Source of the DNA: Polaromonas jejuensis NBRC 106434
Lineage (GTDB): Bacteria; Pseudomonadota; Gammaproteobacteria; Burkholderiales; Burkholderiaceae_C
NCBI RefSeq assembly: GCF_001598235.1
Contig: NZ_BCYO01000019.1
Location: forward strand, 1 to 64,000
Direction: 5' to 3'
DNA: 64,000 bases
A program made the position numbers and the translations under genes. The notes under the pieces are model-generated. The model did no database searches and had not been told where the DNA came from. It saw only the letters and a program-made list of their open reading frames with translations. Below, one piece after another: positions 1-8,748 of this stretch (position 1 is the stretch's first letter; each line of letters starts with the position of its first letter).

Positions 1-34
1 GCGGCACCCATTTCTGAACTCGGACTCATCCCCG

Positions 35-64
35 CCCGCATTTTTTGCCGTTGCGGGTTTTTTT
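35..64 (+). terminator. Rho-independent terminator of an upstream gene
   Basis: A 6-bp stem (CCCGCA at 35-40 with TGCGGG at 52-57) is followed directly by seven T (58-64). It would end transcription of a plus-strand gene whose coding end lies at or before the window edge; one frame reads Gly-Thr-His-Phe-stop at 3-17, too short to assign. The minus-strand gene that follows ends at 96. Confidence 0.6.
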
Positions 65-95
65 GATTACAGGGCCATGCTATGAGTAGTGCTCC

Positions 96-1022
96 TCACG
101 CATTTAGGATGTCTGCCCCATCCATTTGTGCCACACCGGCGGCCACCAGCTCGGCGCACAGTTGATCTATCCATGACCGAAGCGGGATGTCGGCAAAAAA
201 CCGTTCTCTGATCTGTGTGATGTAGGTAGTTGCCATGGCCCATTGCGCAAAAGCCTCAAAGGACTGCCTTTGGGTTTCCAGTAATTTGAACTTGAGCAAA
301 ACCTTCACGGCATGGTGCGCGTGCCGGCTGGGGTTTGCCGCAAAGGAATCCAGGCGGCTGCGTGCTCGCGCCAGTATTTCGGGCGTGTAGGCAAAGACTC
401 GACCATGGCCCGGAATAACGATTTTGGGATCCAGCCTTTCAATCATGTCCAGTGTTGCGGCAACCTCCGCAAAGGCATCGGCGCCTTCCAGCTCGGGAAA
501 CACCACGCCGAAGCCGTTTTCCCACAAGGCATCGGCAGAGATCAGGGTTTTGCTGGCGGGCTCAAAAAAAACCACTGAATGAGGATCGTGGCCGGCCGCC
601 GCATGTACCTGCCAATCGGCGGAGCCGAATCGCAGCTGCGTTCCTGGCTGGAGGGTACGGTCGAACTTGAATCGGGGGCATCGCTGGCCGGTAGGCACAT
701 AGGTGAGCGCCACCGCATCCCATTGAGCGACCTGCCGGGCATGGCCTGGTGGAATCATGGTTCTAAGGCCCGGATAACGGGCCTGCAGCGCTGCATTGCC
801 CCCGCAGTGGTCGCTGTGCAAATGGGTGTTGACGAGAGCGTCGAGGGGGCGCTGTCCCAAAAGCCCCTCTACCAGCGCCAGCGTCTGTGCCGCGTGGGTG
901 CAGTAGCCGCTGTCGACCATCAAGGTCTCATTCCCATCGATGAACAGAATATTGTTCGCGGATAGCCAGCCACGTTCGAAAACGTGAACTCCCGAAGGTA
1001 GCTTGGGCGTAGGCATTAGCAA
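96..1022 (-). CDS. MBL-fold metallo-hydrolase
   Basis: A 308-residue metallo-beta-lactamase-fold hydrolase. The metal-binding signature THLHSDH gives His67, His69, Asp71 and His72. Further ligands are likely His in the AAAGHDPHS segment, Asp in ISADALWE and His in the IPGHG motif near residue 204. No signal peptide is visible, so it is probably cytoplasmic. It starts 18 bp after the fadD stop on the same strand, so the two are probably co-transcribed. Relatives include glyoxalase II-like thioesterases and lactonases; the fadD link suggests a thioester or ester substrate, but that is inference. A start two codons downstream (MPTPKL) is equally possible. Confidence 0.85.
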   Translation of the reverse strand: MLMPTPKLPSGVHVFERGWLSANNILFIDGNETLMVDSGYCTHAAQTLALVEGLLGQRPLDALVNTHLHSDHCGGNAALQARYPGLRTMIPPGHARQVAQWDAVALTYVPTGQRCPRFKFDRTLQPGTQLRFGSADWQVHAAAGHDPHSVVFFEPASKTLISADALWENGFGVVFPELEGADAFAEVAATLDMIERLDPKIVIPGHGRVFAYTPEILARARSRLDSFAANPSRHAHHAVKVLLKFKLLETQRQSFEAFAQWAMATTYITQIRERFFADIPLRSWIDQLCAELVAAGVAQMDGADILNA

Positions 1023-1040
1023 GCGGCCACGGCAAAAACC

Positions 1041-2732
1041 TCAGGCCGGCGCGCGCAACTCGCGCCTGAGAATTTTTCCGACATTGGTCTTGGGCAGGTC
1101 ATCGCGAAACTCAATATATTTGGGGCGCTTGTAGCCGGTGAAGTGCTGCTTGCAGTAAGTGGCAACGTCGTCTTCGGTCAAGGTGGGGTCATTCTTCACC
1201 ACAAACACCTTGATGGCCTCGCCCTGCTTGTCGTCTGCAACGCCGACGGCGGCGCATTCGACAACACCCGGGCACAGGGAGATCACGTTTTCAAGCTCGT
1301 TGGGGAAGACATTGAAGCCGGAGACAATGATCATGTCTTTTTTGCGATCAATGATCCTGGTGTATCCGTACTCATCCATGATGCCGATGTCGCCGGTACG
1401 CATGAAGCCGTCGCGGGTGAAGGCCTTTTCGGTTTCCACCGGCTGGCGGTAATAGCCAGTCATCACCTGCGGGCCCCTGATGCAGATTTCACCGGGCTGG
1501 CCAGGGGGCAGAGACTTTTCATCGTCGTCCTTGATGGCCACCTCAATACCCGGCAACGGCAAGCCAATGGTGCCCGTGAACTTCTTGTTGGTCACCGGGT
1601 TGTTGGTGCCGATGGCGCAGGTCTCGCTCATGCCCCAGCCTTCGATCATGGGGCATCCGGTGATTTGCAACCAATGTCTGGCCGTGCCTTCAGAGGCCGC
1701 CATGCCGCCGGCTTGCGACACGCAAAGGCCGGAAAAATCAACGCTCTTGAACTGCGGATGCTGCAGCAAGGCATTGAACAGCGTATTGACCGCCGGCAGC
1801 ATGTGAAAGGGCCGCTTTTTCAGGACGTCGATGAATTTGCCGATATCGCGCGGATTGGGTATCAGCGTCAGATGAGCGCCCCAGCGGATGACCAGCAGGC
1901 AGAGCGTCAGCGCGAAGATGTGATACAGCGGCAAGGCGGCAATGTTGTTGGTCTTGCTGACATCACCGACCCGTTTCAGTGCCGGCGTGAACCACGCCTC
2001 GGCTTGCAAAATGGCGGCGACGATATTGCGATGCGTGAGCACCGCGCCTTTGGAGATGCCCGTGGTGCCGCCCGTGTATTGCAAAAAGGCGATCGAATCG
2101 AGATCGCTTTGCACCGGCTTGAGGCTCTGGCGGCCGCCCTCGGCCAGCGCACGCTTGAACGGTGTGACCGCGCGGCCCTCGCCCAGGGGCAGCTTGTACG
2201 CCGGAACCAGCTTGGCAAGATGACGGACTGCGAAGGTGATCCAGTGCCCATACCAGAAGCCGAGCAGATCCCCCATGGATGCCATGACGACGTTCTTGAC
2301 GGGAGTGCGCGTGATCACTTCTGCCAGCGTGGCGGCGAAATTCTCCAGAATCACAATCGTGGTGGCGCCCGAGTCCTTGAGCTGGTGTTCCAGCTCGCGC
2401 GCGGTATAGAGCGGGTTGACGTTGACGCAGGTATAGCCGGCCCGCAAAACGGCCGCCATGGTGACGGCGAATTGCGGCACGTTGGGCAGCATGATGGCCA
2501 CCCGTGCGCCAGGCTCCAGGCCCAGGTTTTGCAGCCAGGCGCCCAGGGCCGAGGACAGCTCGTCGAGTTGCCCGTAAGACATCCAGCGCTCCATGCACAC
2601 CGAGAAAGGCTTGGACGCATTCTTTTTGAAAGCGTCTTCCAGCAGATGGTTGAGCGAGCGGAACTGCTCGGGGTCTATCTCGTGCGCAACGCCGTCGGGG
2701 TAACTCTTGAGCCAATGCTTGTTCATGGACAC
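1041..2732 (-). CDS. fadD: Long-chain fatty acid-CoA ligase (FadD)
   Basis: Activates fatty acids to acyl-CoA with ATP, through an acyl-AMP intermediate, at the inner face of the membrane; this is the entry step of beta-oxidation. Its 563 residues match the roughly 560 usual for FadD. The AMP-binding signature YTGGTTGISKGA lies at residues 219-230, the WGMSET motif follows around residue 370, and the C-terminal subdomain carries TGDIG, DRKKDMIIVSGFNVFP and the catalytic lysine motif PKTNVGKILRR. The N-terminal MNKHWLKSYP is typical of proteobacterial FadD. An MBL hydrolase gene follows 18 bp downstream. No FadR-like operator was recognised in the 60-bp upstream gap. Confidence 0.95.
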   Translation of the reverse strand: MSMNKHWLKSYPDGVAHEIDPEQFRSLNHLLEDAFKKNASKPFSVCMERWMSYGQLDELSSALGAWLQNLGLEPGARVAIMLPNVPQFAVTMAAVLRAGYTCVNVNPLYTARELEHQLKDSGATTIVILENFAATLAEVITRTPVKNVVMASMGDLLGFWYGHWITFAVRHLAKLVPAYKLPLGEGRAVTPFKRALAEGGRQSLKPVQSDLDSIAFLQYTGGTTGISKGAVLTHRNIVAAILQAEAWFTPALKRVGDVSKTNNIAALPLYHIFALTLCLLVIRWGAHLTLIPNPRDIGKFIDVLKKRPFHMLPAVNTLFNALLQHPQFKSVDFSGLCVSQAGGMAASEGTARHWLQITGCPMIEGWGMSETCAIGTNNPVTNKKFTGTIGLPLPGIEVAIKDDDEKSLPPGQPGEICIRGPQVMTGYYRQPVETEKAFTRDGFMRTGDIGIMDEYGYTRIIDRKKDMIIVSGFNVFPNELENVISLCPGVVECAAVGVADDKQGEAIKVFVVKNDPTLTEDDVATYCKQHFTGYKRPKYIEFRDDLPKTNVGKILRRELRAPA

Positions 2733-2795
2733 TCCTTGCGGCCCATTGTGAAAGGCGGGCGCTTGAACGCGTATGGGGCTTGTCCTAATGCTGGC

Positions 2796-3542
2796 CTAGC
2801 GCGAGGCGCCAGCCGCGAGTAAATGGGTCAAATGGGTCTCGCAGGTGACAGCGTCTTCTTCAAACAGGGTACGTATCCACGCTGACTCACGCCTGTCGAT
2901 CACCTCGAGAAACTCGTCTGCACCGCGCATGTCGGCAAAGGCGTCAAAGCCGCTTTCCAGGAAATGCTGGAGAGAGGTCAGGCCCGCCGTTGCCGCCGGG
3001 CGGCGCATCATCCTGAGCAAGGTGCGCAGCCCCGGCATGCGTGTCAGGCGGTTCAGCGCATGCCCCAGACGCAGCACCACTTCCAGTTGCCGCTGCCGGG
3101 CCGCAGCGTCTCCCACGCCGCGCCAGCAACGGATATAGAGGGCGCATTCGCTGCCTGCGGGGTGGCCCGATTTGTCGGCGAGCCACTGCCTGGCCATCAA
3201 GTCGTCCAGCTGCTCCGTCAGCGCATGCACCTCGGCCAGCGCGGCGGCGGTGTTGACCACCGCTTGCGGAAAGAGCCTGGCGATGGTGCCGGCAATGCGG
3301 GCAAACTGCTGATCGCGGTCGGCATAGTCCTTGTCGCTGTAGAGCTCGTTCAGGAAGAAAGCGGTCGCCGTCTTATAGCGCGGGCTGTGCAGCAGGTTGG
3401 CATAGGTCGCCTTGAAGCGGCGCGCCTGAAAGCGTTTGACGTCAGCACTCGCCTGCGCCAGCCCGGGATAGGCCGCATGCTGCAGCCTAAGCTGTGCCAC
3501 CGTTTGCAGGGCTTGGTGAATGTCGTGTGCAGAGGCATCCAT
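2796..3542 (-). CDS. Conserved hypothetical protein, predominantly helical
   Basis: A 248-residue protein that I do not recognise by name. It has no signal peptide or membrane segment and appears almost entirely alpha-helical, with many Ala/Leu/Arg heptad-like stretches. A block reading TATAFFLNELYSDKDYADRD near residues 58-77 is strongly polar-aromatic and looks like the conserved core of a family. I recall similar FFL-EELYG-type proteins in Burkholderiales without a known function. The gene lies 63 bp upstream of fadD on the same strand and is divergent from a Tat-signal protein gene, so it may share a promoter region with either. No function is proposed. Confidence 0.75.
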   Translation of the reverse strand: MDASAHDIHQALQTVAQLRLQHAAYPGLAQASADVKRFQARRFKATYANLLHSPRYKTATAFFLNELYSDKDYADRDQQFARIAGTIARLFPQAVVNTAAALAEVHALTEQLDDLMARQWLADKSGHPAGSECALYIRCWRGVGDAAARQRQLEVVLRLGHALNRLTRMPGLRTLLRMMRRPAATAGLTSLQHFLESGFDAFADMRGADEFLEVIDRRESAWIRTLFEEDAVTCETHLTHLLAAGASR

Positions 3543-3620
3543 ATCAGCCGGAGTTTATCCAGCTTCGGTCTAGAGACCGTGCTCTATTGAAACCTCGGGG
3601 CCCCATGAGAAACTGCAACG

Positions 3621-4127
3621 ATGCAAAGAAGAACGCTTCTCAGGCTTGGCGCGCTGTCAGCCGCCGCGCTGGCCGCTGCCGGAGGCTTTGCCTCTTTGTG
3701 GCAGCCGGGCTGGCAAGGCGGCGCGCTAAGTTCAGGCGGCCGCGAGGTGTTTGCCGCGGTCGGCCTGGCGGTGCTGGACAAAAGCCTGCCCGCTGAGGCG
3801 GCCGCTCGCCAGGCGGCGCTCAAGGGCTTGCTCGGCCGGGTCGACGCCCTGGTGCGGGCGCTGCCGCCGCACGCGCAGGGCGAATTGTCGCAACTGCTGT
3901 CGCTGCTGGCCAGCAGCGCGGGGCGGCGCACGCTGGCGGGTCTCCGCCCGCCCTGGCCGGAGGCTTCGGTGGCGCAGCTCCAGCAAGCCCTCCAGGGCAT
4001 GCGGCTGTCGGGTCTGGCCTTGCGTCAGCAGGCCTATGGTGCTTTGCATGACATCACGGCGGGCGCCTACTTCTCGGATGAGGCCAGCTGGCCCCTGTTG
4101 GGCTACCCCGGCCCCCAGAACATCTGA
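3621..4127 (+). CDS. Tat-signal protein, putative small subunit of a GMC dehydrogenase
   Basis: A 168-residue protein starting with QRRTLLRLG, a twin-arginine motif followed by a hydrophobic Ala-rich stretch (residues 10-25), so it is predicted to be exported folded or membrane-anchored. The remainder is helical with no metal-binding pattern and resembles gluconate 2-dehydrogenase subunit 3-like proteins, which accompany membrane-bound GMC dehydrogenases. The GMC gene follows 28 bp downstream, and this pairing is the main reason for the call. The GMC protein has no export signal of its own, so it could travel with this partner by hitchhiking; that is inference. Confidence 0.7.
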   Translation: MQRRTLLRLGALSAAALAAAGGFASLWQPGWQGGALSSGGREVFAAVGLAVLDKSLPAEAAARQAALKGLLGRVDALVRALPPHAQGELSQLLSLLASSAGRRTLAGLRPPWPEASVAQLQQALQGMRLSGLALRQQAYGALHDITAGAYFSDEASWPLLGYPGPQNI

Positions 4128-4155
4128 GTATCCATTCGGCGCGAATGAAAGCAGC

Positions 4156-5781
4156 ATGAGTCAATTGCCGGACCCGATCCGCGAGGGGATTCAACGCGGC
4201 TGGAAGGTATTGGGCGGGGCCATGGGCCCGGTCCCCGAAAAAATCGTCTGCGACGTGGCCATCATAGGCAGTGGCGCGGGTGCCGGCATCAGCGCCGAGC
4301 TGCTGGCCAAGGCCGGGCTGCAGGTGCTGATCATCGAAGAAGGGCCGTTGAAGAGCAGCCACGACTTCCATCAGAAAGAGTCCGAGGCCTATCCTTCGCT
4401 CTACCAGGAAAGCGCGGCGCGCAAAACCGAGGACAAGGCCATCAGCATTTTGCAGGGCCGCTGTGTGGGCGGCTCCACCACGGTCAACTGGACCAGCTCT
4501 TTCCGCACACCGGCCGCCACGCTCCAGTTCTGGCAAGAAAGGTTTGCCCTGAGCGGCTACACCGCGCAAGCCCTGGCGCCGTACTTCGCGCAGGCCGAGC
4601 AGCGCCTGAACATCACGCCGTGGCCGGTGGCACCCAATGTCAACAATGAGCTGCTGCGCCGTGGTGCGGCCCAGCTCGGGATTGCCACGGCGGCGATCTC
4701 GCGCAATGTCAAGGGCTGCTGGAGCCTGGGTTCCTGTGGCCTGGGTTGCCCGACCAACGCCAAGCAATCCATGCTGGTCACCACCATTCCCGCGGCGCTG
4801 GACCTGGGCGCACGGCTGTTGACCGAAACCCGGGCCGAGCACTTCGAGTGGTCCAACGGCCAGGTGAGGGCGCTGGTCTGTCGCTCTGTAGCGCCAAATG
4901 GGGCGCTGGCCAAGGCAGGACGGGCGCAATCAGCTATCAAAGTAGTAGCTAGACATTACGTGCTGGCCGGCGGTGCGATCAATTCGCCGGCGGTGTTGCT
5001 ACGCTCCGGCGCGCCCGACCCGCATGGCCGTTTGGGCGCCAGAACCTTTTTGCATCCGGTGCTGATGTCGTCCAGTGTCTTTGCGCAAAAGGTGGAGGCC
5101 TGGAATGGCGCACCCCAGTCGGTGTACACCGACCACTTTCTCGACACCCAGGCGATAGATGGGCCCATGGGCTACAAGCTGGAGGCGCCGCCGCTGCACC
5201 CGATGATTTTTGCCGCCACGGTGCCGGGCTTAGGCCAGCGCCAGCATGAGCTGCTGAAGACTTTCCCGCACAACCACACGCTGCTGGCGCTGCTGCGCGA
5301 TGGCTTCCATGACGAGGCGCCGGGCGGTCAGGTCAGGCTGCGTGGGGACGGCTCGGCGGTGCTGGACTACCCACTGACCGACTATGTGATGGAGGGCGGC
5401 CGCCGGGCGCTGCTCTCCATGATGGAAATCCAGTTTGCCGCTGGTGCCCGGCAGGTCTTGCCGCTGCACGAAATGGCCGAGCCCTACACCTCCTGGGCGC
5501 AGGCACGCGAGGCGGTGAAGGCCCTGCCCATGAAACCCCGGCTGGTCAAAATCATGAGCGCGCATGTCATGGGCGGTTGCGGCCTGGCGGGCAGCGCGCA
5601 GTGGGGCGTGACGCGACCGGATGGCGTGCACTGGCAGCTGGACAATCTCTCGATTCACGATGGCTCGCTCTTTCCGACCAGCATAGGGGCCAATCCGCAG
5701 CTGTCGATTTACGGCGCGGTGAACCGGCTCGCGCAAGGCCTGGCGAAAAGGCTGACGGGCCGCGACGTCGCATTGGCCTGA
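4156..5781 (+). CDS. GMC-family FAD-dependent oxidoreductase
   Basis: A 541-residue FAD enzyme of the glucose-methanol-choline family that oxidises alcohol groups. The dinucleotide-binding motif GSGAGAG is at residues 38-44, a GGSTTVNW FAD-contact motif near 113, and a C-terminal block has HVMGGCG and DGSLFPTSIGANP, the usual catalytic and FAD region. The chosen ATG follows GAAAG; earlier in-frame starts would overlap the preceding gene. It resembles the GMC proteins paired with Tat small subunits, often annotated as cholesterol or long-chain alcohol oxidases; the substrate is unknown. Residues about 243-268 are a non-conserved insertion encoded by a dispersed repeat. A lipase-like gene follows with a 1-bp gap, pointing to one operon. 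Confidence 0.9.
   Translation: MSQLPDPIREGIQRGWKVLGGAMGPVPEKIVCDVAIIGSGAGAGISAELLAKAGLQVLIIEEGPLKSSHDFHQKESEAYPSLYQESAARKTEDKAISILQGRCVGGSTTVNWTSSFRTPAATLQFWQERFALSGYTAQALAPYFAQAEQRLNITPWPVAPNVNNELLRRGAAQLGIATAAISRNVKGCWSLGSCGLGCPTNAKQSMLVTTIPAALDLGARLLTETRAEHFEWSNGQVRALVCRSVAPNGALAKAGRAQSAIKVVARHYVLAGGAINSPAVLLRSGAPDPHGRLGARTFLHPVLMSSSVFAQKVEAWNGAPQSVYTDHFLDTQAIDGPMGYKLEAPPLHPMIFAATVPGLGQRQHELLKTFPHNHTLLALLRDGFHDEAPGGQVRLRGDGSAVLDYPLTDYVMEGGRRALLSMMEIQFAAGARQVLPLHEMAEPYTSWAQAREAVKALPMKPRLVKIMSAHVMGGCGLAGSAQWGVTRPDGVHWQLDNLSIHDGSLFPTSIGANPQLSIYGAVNRLAQGLAKRLTGRDVALA
4884..4955 (+). repeat. Family A dispersed repeat, in frame inside the GMC gene
   Basis: The core AGCTA (4932-4936), a 9-nt spacer and TAGCT (4946-4950) form a hairpin, preceded by CGGGCGCAATC. 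The same arrangement (GGGCGCAGTC then AGCTATTAAAA) recurs at 48750-48770. The protein stays in frame and gains about 25 residues rich in Ala, Lys and Arg. Confidence 0.6.
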
Positions 5782-5782
5782 C

Positions 5783-6691
5783 ATGCTGGCCCAGCTGCAA
5801 AGAGGGATCACCCTGTCGCTGCTCGCGCTGGCCTGGGCCTGGCTGCTTTACTTCGCAGGCAGCTCCCCGGTGCTGGCCATGGCCGGTTTCCTGGTGCTGA
5901 CGCTGGGCTACACCGGCTTTCTGGCGCTCGAATTCCTGCTCGCGCGGCATGTCAACCAGGCCGATCCGGTACCCCCGGCCACCTGGCGGGAGCTGCTTGG
6001 CGCCTGGCGGGGTGAGGTCTGGACGGCGCCGCAGGTTTTCTGCTGGCGCCAGCCTTTCCGCGCCCATGCCATTCCCGACCAGCTGACGCCGTCCGCGCCG
6101 GGGGCGGGGCGCCGCGGCGTGCTGCTGGTGCACGGGTTTTTCTGCAACCGGGGCTTCTGGACGCCGTGGCTCAGGCGCCTGCAGGGCAGTGGCCATGCCT
6201 TCGTGGCCGTCAACCTGGAGCCGGTGTTCGGCGCCATCGACGACTATGTGCCGCAAATCGAGGCGGCGGTCCAGCAGCTGACCCAGGCCACCGGGCTGCC
6301 GCCGCTGCTGGTCTGCCACAGCATGGGCGGGCTGGCCGCGCGGGCCTGGCTGCAGCGCATGAAGGCCGAGGCGCGCGTGCACCATGTGGTGACCATAGGC
6401 ACGCCGCACCGCGGCACCTGGCTGGCGCGCTTTGGCCATGGCCACAACAATCGCCAGATGCGTTTGCTGTCCGACTGGCAAGCCCGGCTGGACCACGACA
6501 TGCCCGCGGACCGGCACGCGCTGTTCACCTGCTGGTATTCCAATTGCGACAACATCGTGTTTCCGGCCTCCACCGCGACCCTGGTCGGGGCAGAGAACCG
6601 GCTGGTGCGCGGCGCGGCCCATGTGCAGATGGCCTTCTTGCCGCCGGTGATGGACGCGACGCTGGCCTGGCTCGACGAGCCGCCGCCTTGA
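5783..6691 (+). CDS. Membrane-anchored alpha/beta-hydrolase (lipase/esterase-like)
   Basis: A 302-residue alpha/beta-hydrolase. Two N-terminal hydrophobic segments (about residues 9-25 and 28-50) would anchor it in the inner membrane. The oxyanion motif LLVHGFF is near residue 115, the nucleophile elbow CHSMGG near residue 180 supplies the catalytic Ser, a TIGTPHRGT segment follows, and the C-terminal His is probably in RGAAHVQM. The pattern is that of triacylglycerol-lipase/PGAP1-like hydrolases. It starts 1 bp after the GMC oxidoreductase stop, so the two are very probably co-translated. Its stop codon abuts that of the convergent phhA gene. The natural substrate cannot be read from sequence. 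Confidence 0.85.
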   Translation: MLAQLQRGITLSLLALAWAWLLYFAGSSPVLAMAGFLVLTLGYTGFLALEFLLARHVNQADPVPPATWRELLGAWRGEVWTAPQVFCWRQPFRAHAIPDQLTPSAPGAGRRGVLLVHGFFCNRGFWTPWLRRLQGSGHAFVAVNLEPVFGAIDDYVPQIEAAVQQLTQATGLPPLLVCHSMGGLAARAWLQRMKAEARVHHVVTIGTPHRGTWLARFGHGHNNRQMRLLSDWQARLDHDMPADRHALFTCWYSNCDNIVFPASTATLVGAENRLVRGAAHVQMAFLPPVMDATLAWLDEPPP

Positions 6692-7543
6692 TCAGCGCTC
6701 GATGAGCTTGTCTTCCGGCAACAGCGCGTCGGCGGGCAGCTCGCTCAGGTGCTTGAGTTGCGCATACAGCGGTGTGAAATCCGGCGTCGTCATGTCAAAC
6801 AGCTGCTGGAAGCTGTCGATGACGAAATAGGTTTGCTGGTAGCTGTCGATCTTGTAGCGCGTGCGCATGGCGCGCAGCACATCGAGCGCGATCCGCTGCG
6901 GCTCGCCGCTTTTCACGGCATGGACCAGCTCGCCCGAGGAGCTCAAGATGCCGGCGCCATAGGCCCGCAAGCCATTCTTTTGGCGCATCAGCCCGAACTC
7001 GATGGTGTACCAGTAGAGCCGCGACAGCTGCTCGCAGGCGCCCAGCCGGTGTGCCTTCAAGCCACCCGCCCCATAGGCCTGTATGTGGTCGGCAAACACC
7101 GGCTCAAACAGCAGCGGCACATGGCCAAACAGGTCGTGAAACACGTCGGGCTCGACGATGTAGTCAAACTCGGCCGGAGTGCGAATCCAGTCGGTGACCG
7201 GGAACTTGCGGTTGGCCAGCAGCGTGAAAAACGGCACTTCCGGAATCAGCCCGGGCACGGCCACCACTTCCCAGCCGGTGGCCTTGAACAGCCGCTCGTT
7301 GATGTCTTCGAAGCGCGGGATCTGGTCTTTCGCGCCCAGGGACGGCAGGGCCGCGAGGAATTCGTCGCAGGCGAGGCCGGGCACCAGGGCGGACTGGCGC
7401 TCATACAGCTTGTGGTAGGTGGCATGGTCTGCCGCCGTGTAGGCAGCGTAGTTTTGCGGGCAGGTGTAGTCGGCGCCCGCGCGGCTGTAGTCGCCGCGCG
7501 GCGGGCGTTCGCTGGCCCCATAGACAACGGGTTCGACGGCCAT
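6692..7543 (-). CDS. phhA: Phenylalanine 4-hydroxylase
   Basis: Converts phenylalanine to tyrosine with tetrahydrobiopterin and oxygen in the cytoplasm. Its 283 residues fit the short bacterial monofunctional form with no regulatory ACT domain. The iron ligands are His136 and His141 in FHDLFGHVP and Glu182 in YTIEFGL, within two residues of the numbering I recall for the Chromobacterium enzyme. The ATG at 7543 is preceded by GAAGGAG, which decides the start over an in-frame extension 45 codons longer that runs into hppD. hppD ends 13 bp upstream, so the pair forms an operon taking phenylalanine to homogentisate together with an aminotransferase encoded elsewhere. Confidence 0.96.
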   Translation of the reverse strand: MAVEPVVYGASERPPRGDYSRAGADYTCPQNYAAYTAADHATYHKLYERQSALVPGLACDEFLAALPSLGAKDQIPRFEDINERLFKATGWEVVAVPGLIPEVPFFTLLANRKFPVTDWIRTPAEFDYIVEPDVFHDLFGHVPLLFEPVFADHIQAYGAGGLKAHRLGACEQLSRLYWYTIEFGLMRQKNGLRAYGAGILSSSGELVHAVKSGEPQRIALDVLRAMRTRYKIDSYQQTYFVIDSFQQLFDMTTPDFTPLYAQLKHLSELPADALLPEDKLIER

Positions 7544-7556
7544 GTTTCTTACTCCT

Positions 7557-8693
7557 TCAGGTAGCCTTTTTCGGCTCGAGCACGCCACGCCGCATCTGGT
7601 CCAGCTCCAGGCTCTCGAACAGGGCCTTGAAATTGCCCTCGCCAAAGCCGTCGTTGCCCTTGCGCTGGATGAACTCAAAGAAGATAGGGCCCAGCTGGTT
7701 TTCGCTGAAGATCTGCAGCAGCAGCTCTTGCGGTGTGCCGTCCACCAGAATATTGCGTTGCTGCAGGGCGTGGATGTCTTCCTGCAAATTTGGAATGCGC
7801 TTGGGCAGCAGCTCGTAATAGGTGTCGCTGGTGCTCAGCAGTTTCACCCCGCTCATTTGCAGCGCATCCACCGTGTCGTAGAGGTTGGTGGAGCCCAGGG
7901 CAATGTGCTGGATGCCTTCGCCGTGGTAGCGGTCCAGGTACTCCTGGATTTGCCCGGCCTTGTCGTTGCCTTCCTCATTGATGGGGATGCGGATCTTGCC
8001 GCAGGGGCTGGTCATGGCCTTGCTCTTCACGCCGGTGGACTGGCCTTCGATGTCGAAGTAGCGGATTTCGCGGAAATTGAACAGGCGCTCGTAAAAGCCG
8101 GCCAATTCGTCCAGCCGACCCCGGTACACGTTGTGCGTCAGGTGGTCGATGTAGGTCAGGCCGTGGCCCACGGGGTTGAGTTCGGCGCCCGGCAGGGGCT
8201 CGAAGTCCACGTCAAAGAAGCTGATGTTGCCGATCTCGCTGGGCTGGGCGCCGTTTTTGCCGCGCCATTTGTCGATGAAGTAAATCAGCGAGTCGCCAAT
8301 GCCCTTGATGGCCGGGATGTTCAGCTCGCCCGGGCCGGCGTGGTCGGCGTAGCCCCAGGCGCCCAGGGATATGGCGCGTTCATAAGCGGTCTTGGCATCC
8401 TGCACGCGGAAGGCAATCGCACACACGCTGGGCCCGTGCAGGCGCGCAAAGCGCTGGGCAAAGCTGTCGGGCTCGGCATTGATGATGAAGTTGATCTCGC
8501 CCTGGCGGTACAGGGTCACGTTTTTGCGGCGATGGCGGGCCACGGCCTTGAAGCCCATGTTCTCAAACAACTGGCCCATGGCGACCGGGTCGGGGGCGGC
8601 GTATTCGACGAATTCAAAGCCGTCGGTGCCCATGGGGTTGTCCCAGGCGGTGCCGCTTTCGAGAGTGTGGGGTGCGTTCATGCGTGTTTCCAT
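7557..8693 (-). CDS. hppD: 4-hydroxyphenylpyruvate dioxygenase
   Basis: Converts 4-hydroxyphenylpyruvate to homogentisate with Fe(II) and oxygen in tyrosine breakdown. The length of 378 residues is typical. The iron triad is His184 (YIDHLTHNVY), His263 (GIQHIALGS) and Glu340 (IFFEFIQR), and the C-terminal gate region KGNDGFGEGNF is intact. A start four codons later (MNAPHT) is also plausible because GGAAA lies just before it. It is the first gene of the hppD-phhA operon; the phhA ribosome-binding site overlaps its stop. A divergent Lrp/AsnC gene sits 99 bp upstream, with palindromes in between, and is the likely regulator. Confidence 0.97.
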   Translation of the reverse strand: METRMNAPHTLESGTAWDNPMGTDGFEFVEYAAPDPVAMGQLFENMGFKAVARHRRKNVTLYRQGEINFIINAEPDSFAQRFARLHGPSVCAIAFRVQDAKTAYERAISLGAWGYADHAGPGELNIPAIKGIGDSLIYFIDKWRGKNGAQPSEIGNISFFDVDFEPLPGAELNPVGHGLTYIDHLTHNVYRGRLDELAGFYERLFNFREIRYFDIEGQSTGVKSKAMTSPCGKIRIPINEEGNDKAGQIQEYLDRYHGEGIQHIALGSTNLYDTVDALQMSGVKLLSTSDTYYELLPKRIPNLQEDIHALQQRNILVDGTPQELLLQIFSENQLGPIFFEFIQRKGNDGFGEGNFKALFESLELDQMRRGVLEPKKAT

Positions 8694-8748
8694 TAAGAAG
8701 TTAATTCGACTGTACGAGCGCCTGCGGTATTTTTTTATGCGAATTAGG

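Noticed and set aside
7544-7678. A 45-codon extension of phenylalanine hydroxylase
   Set aside because: It overlaps hppD, is Ser/Arg-rich, and a strong GAAGGAG site precedes the ATG at 7543.
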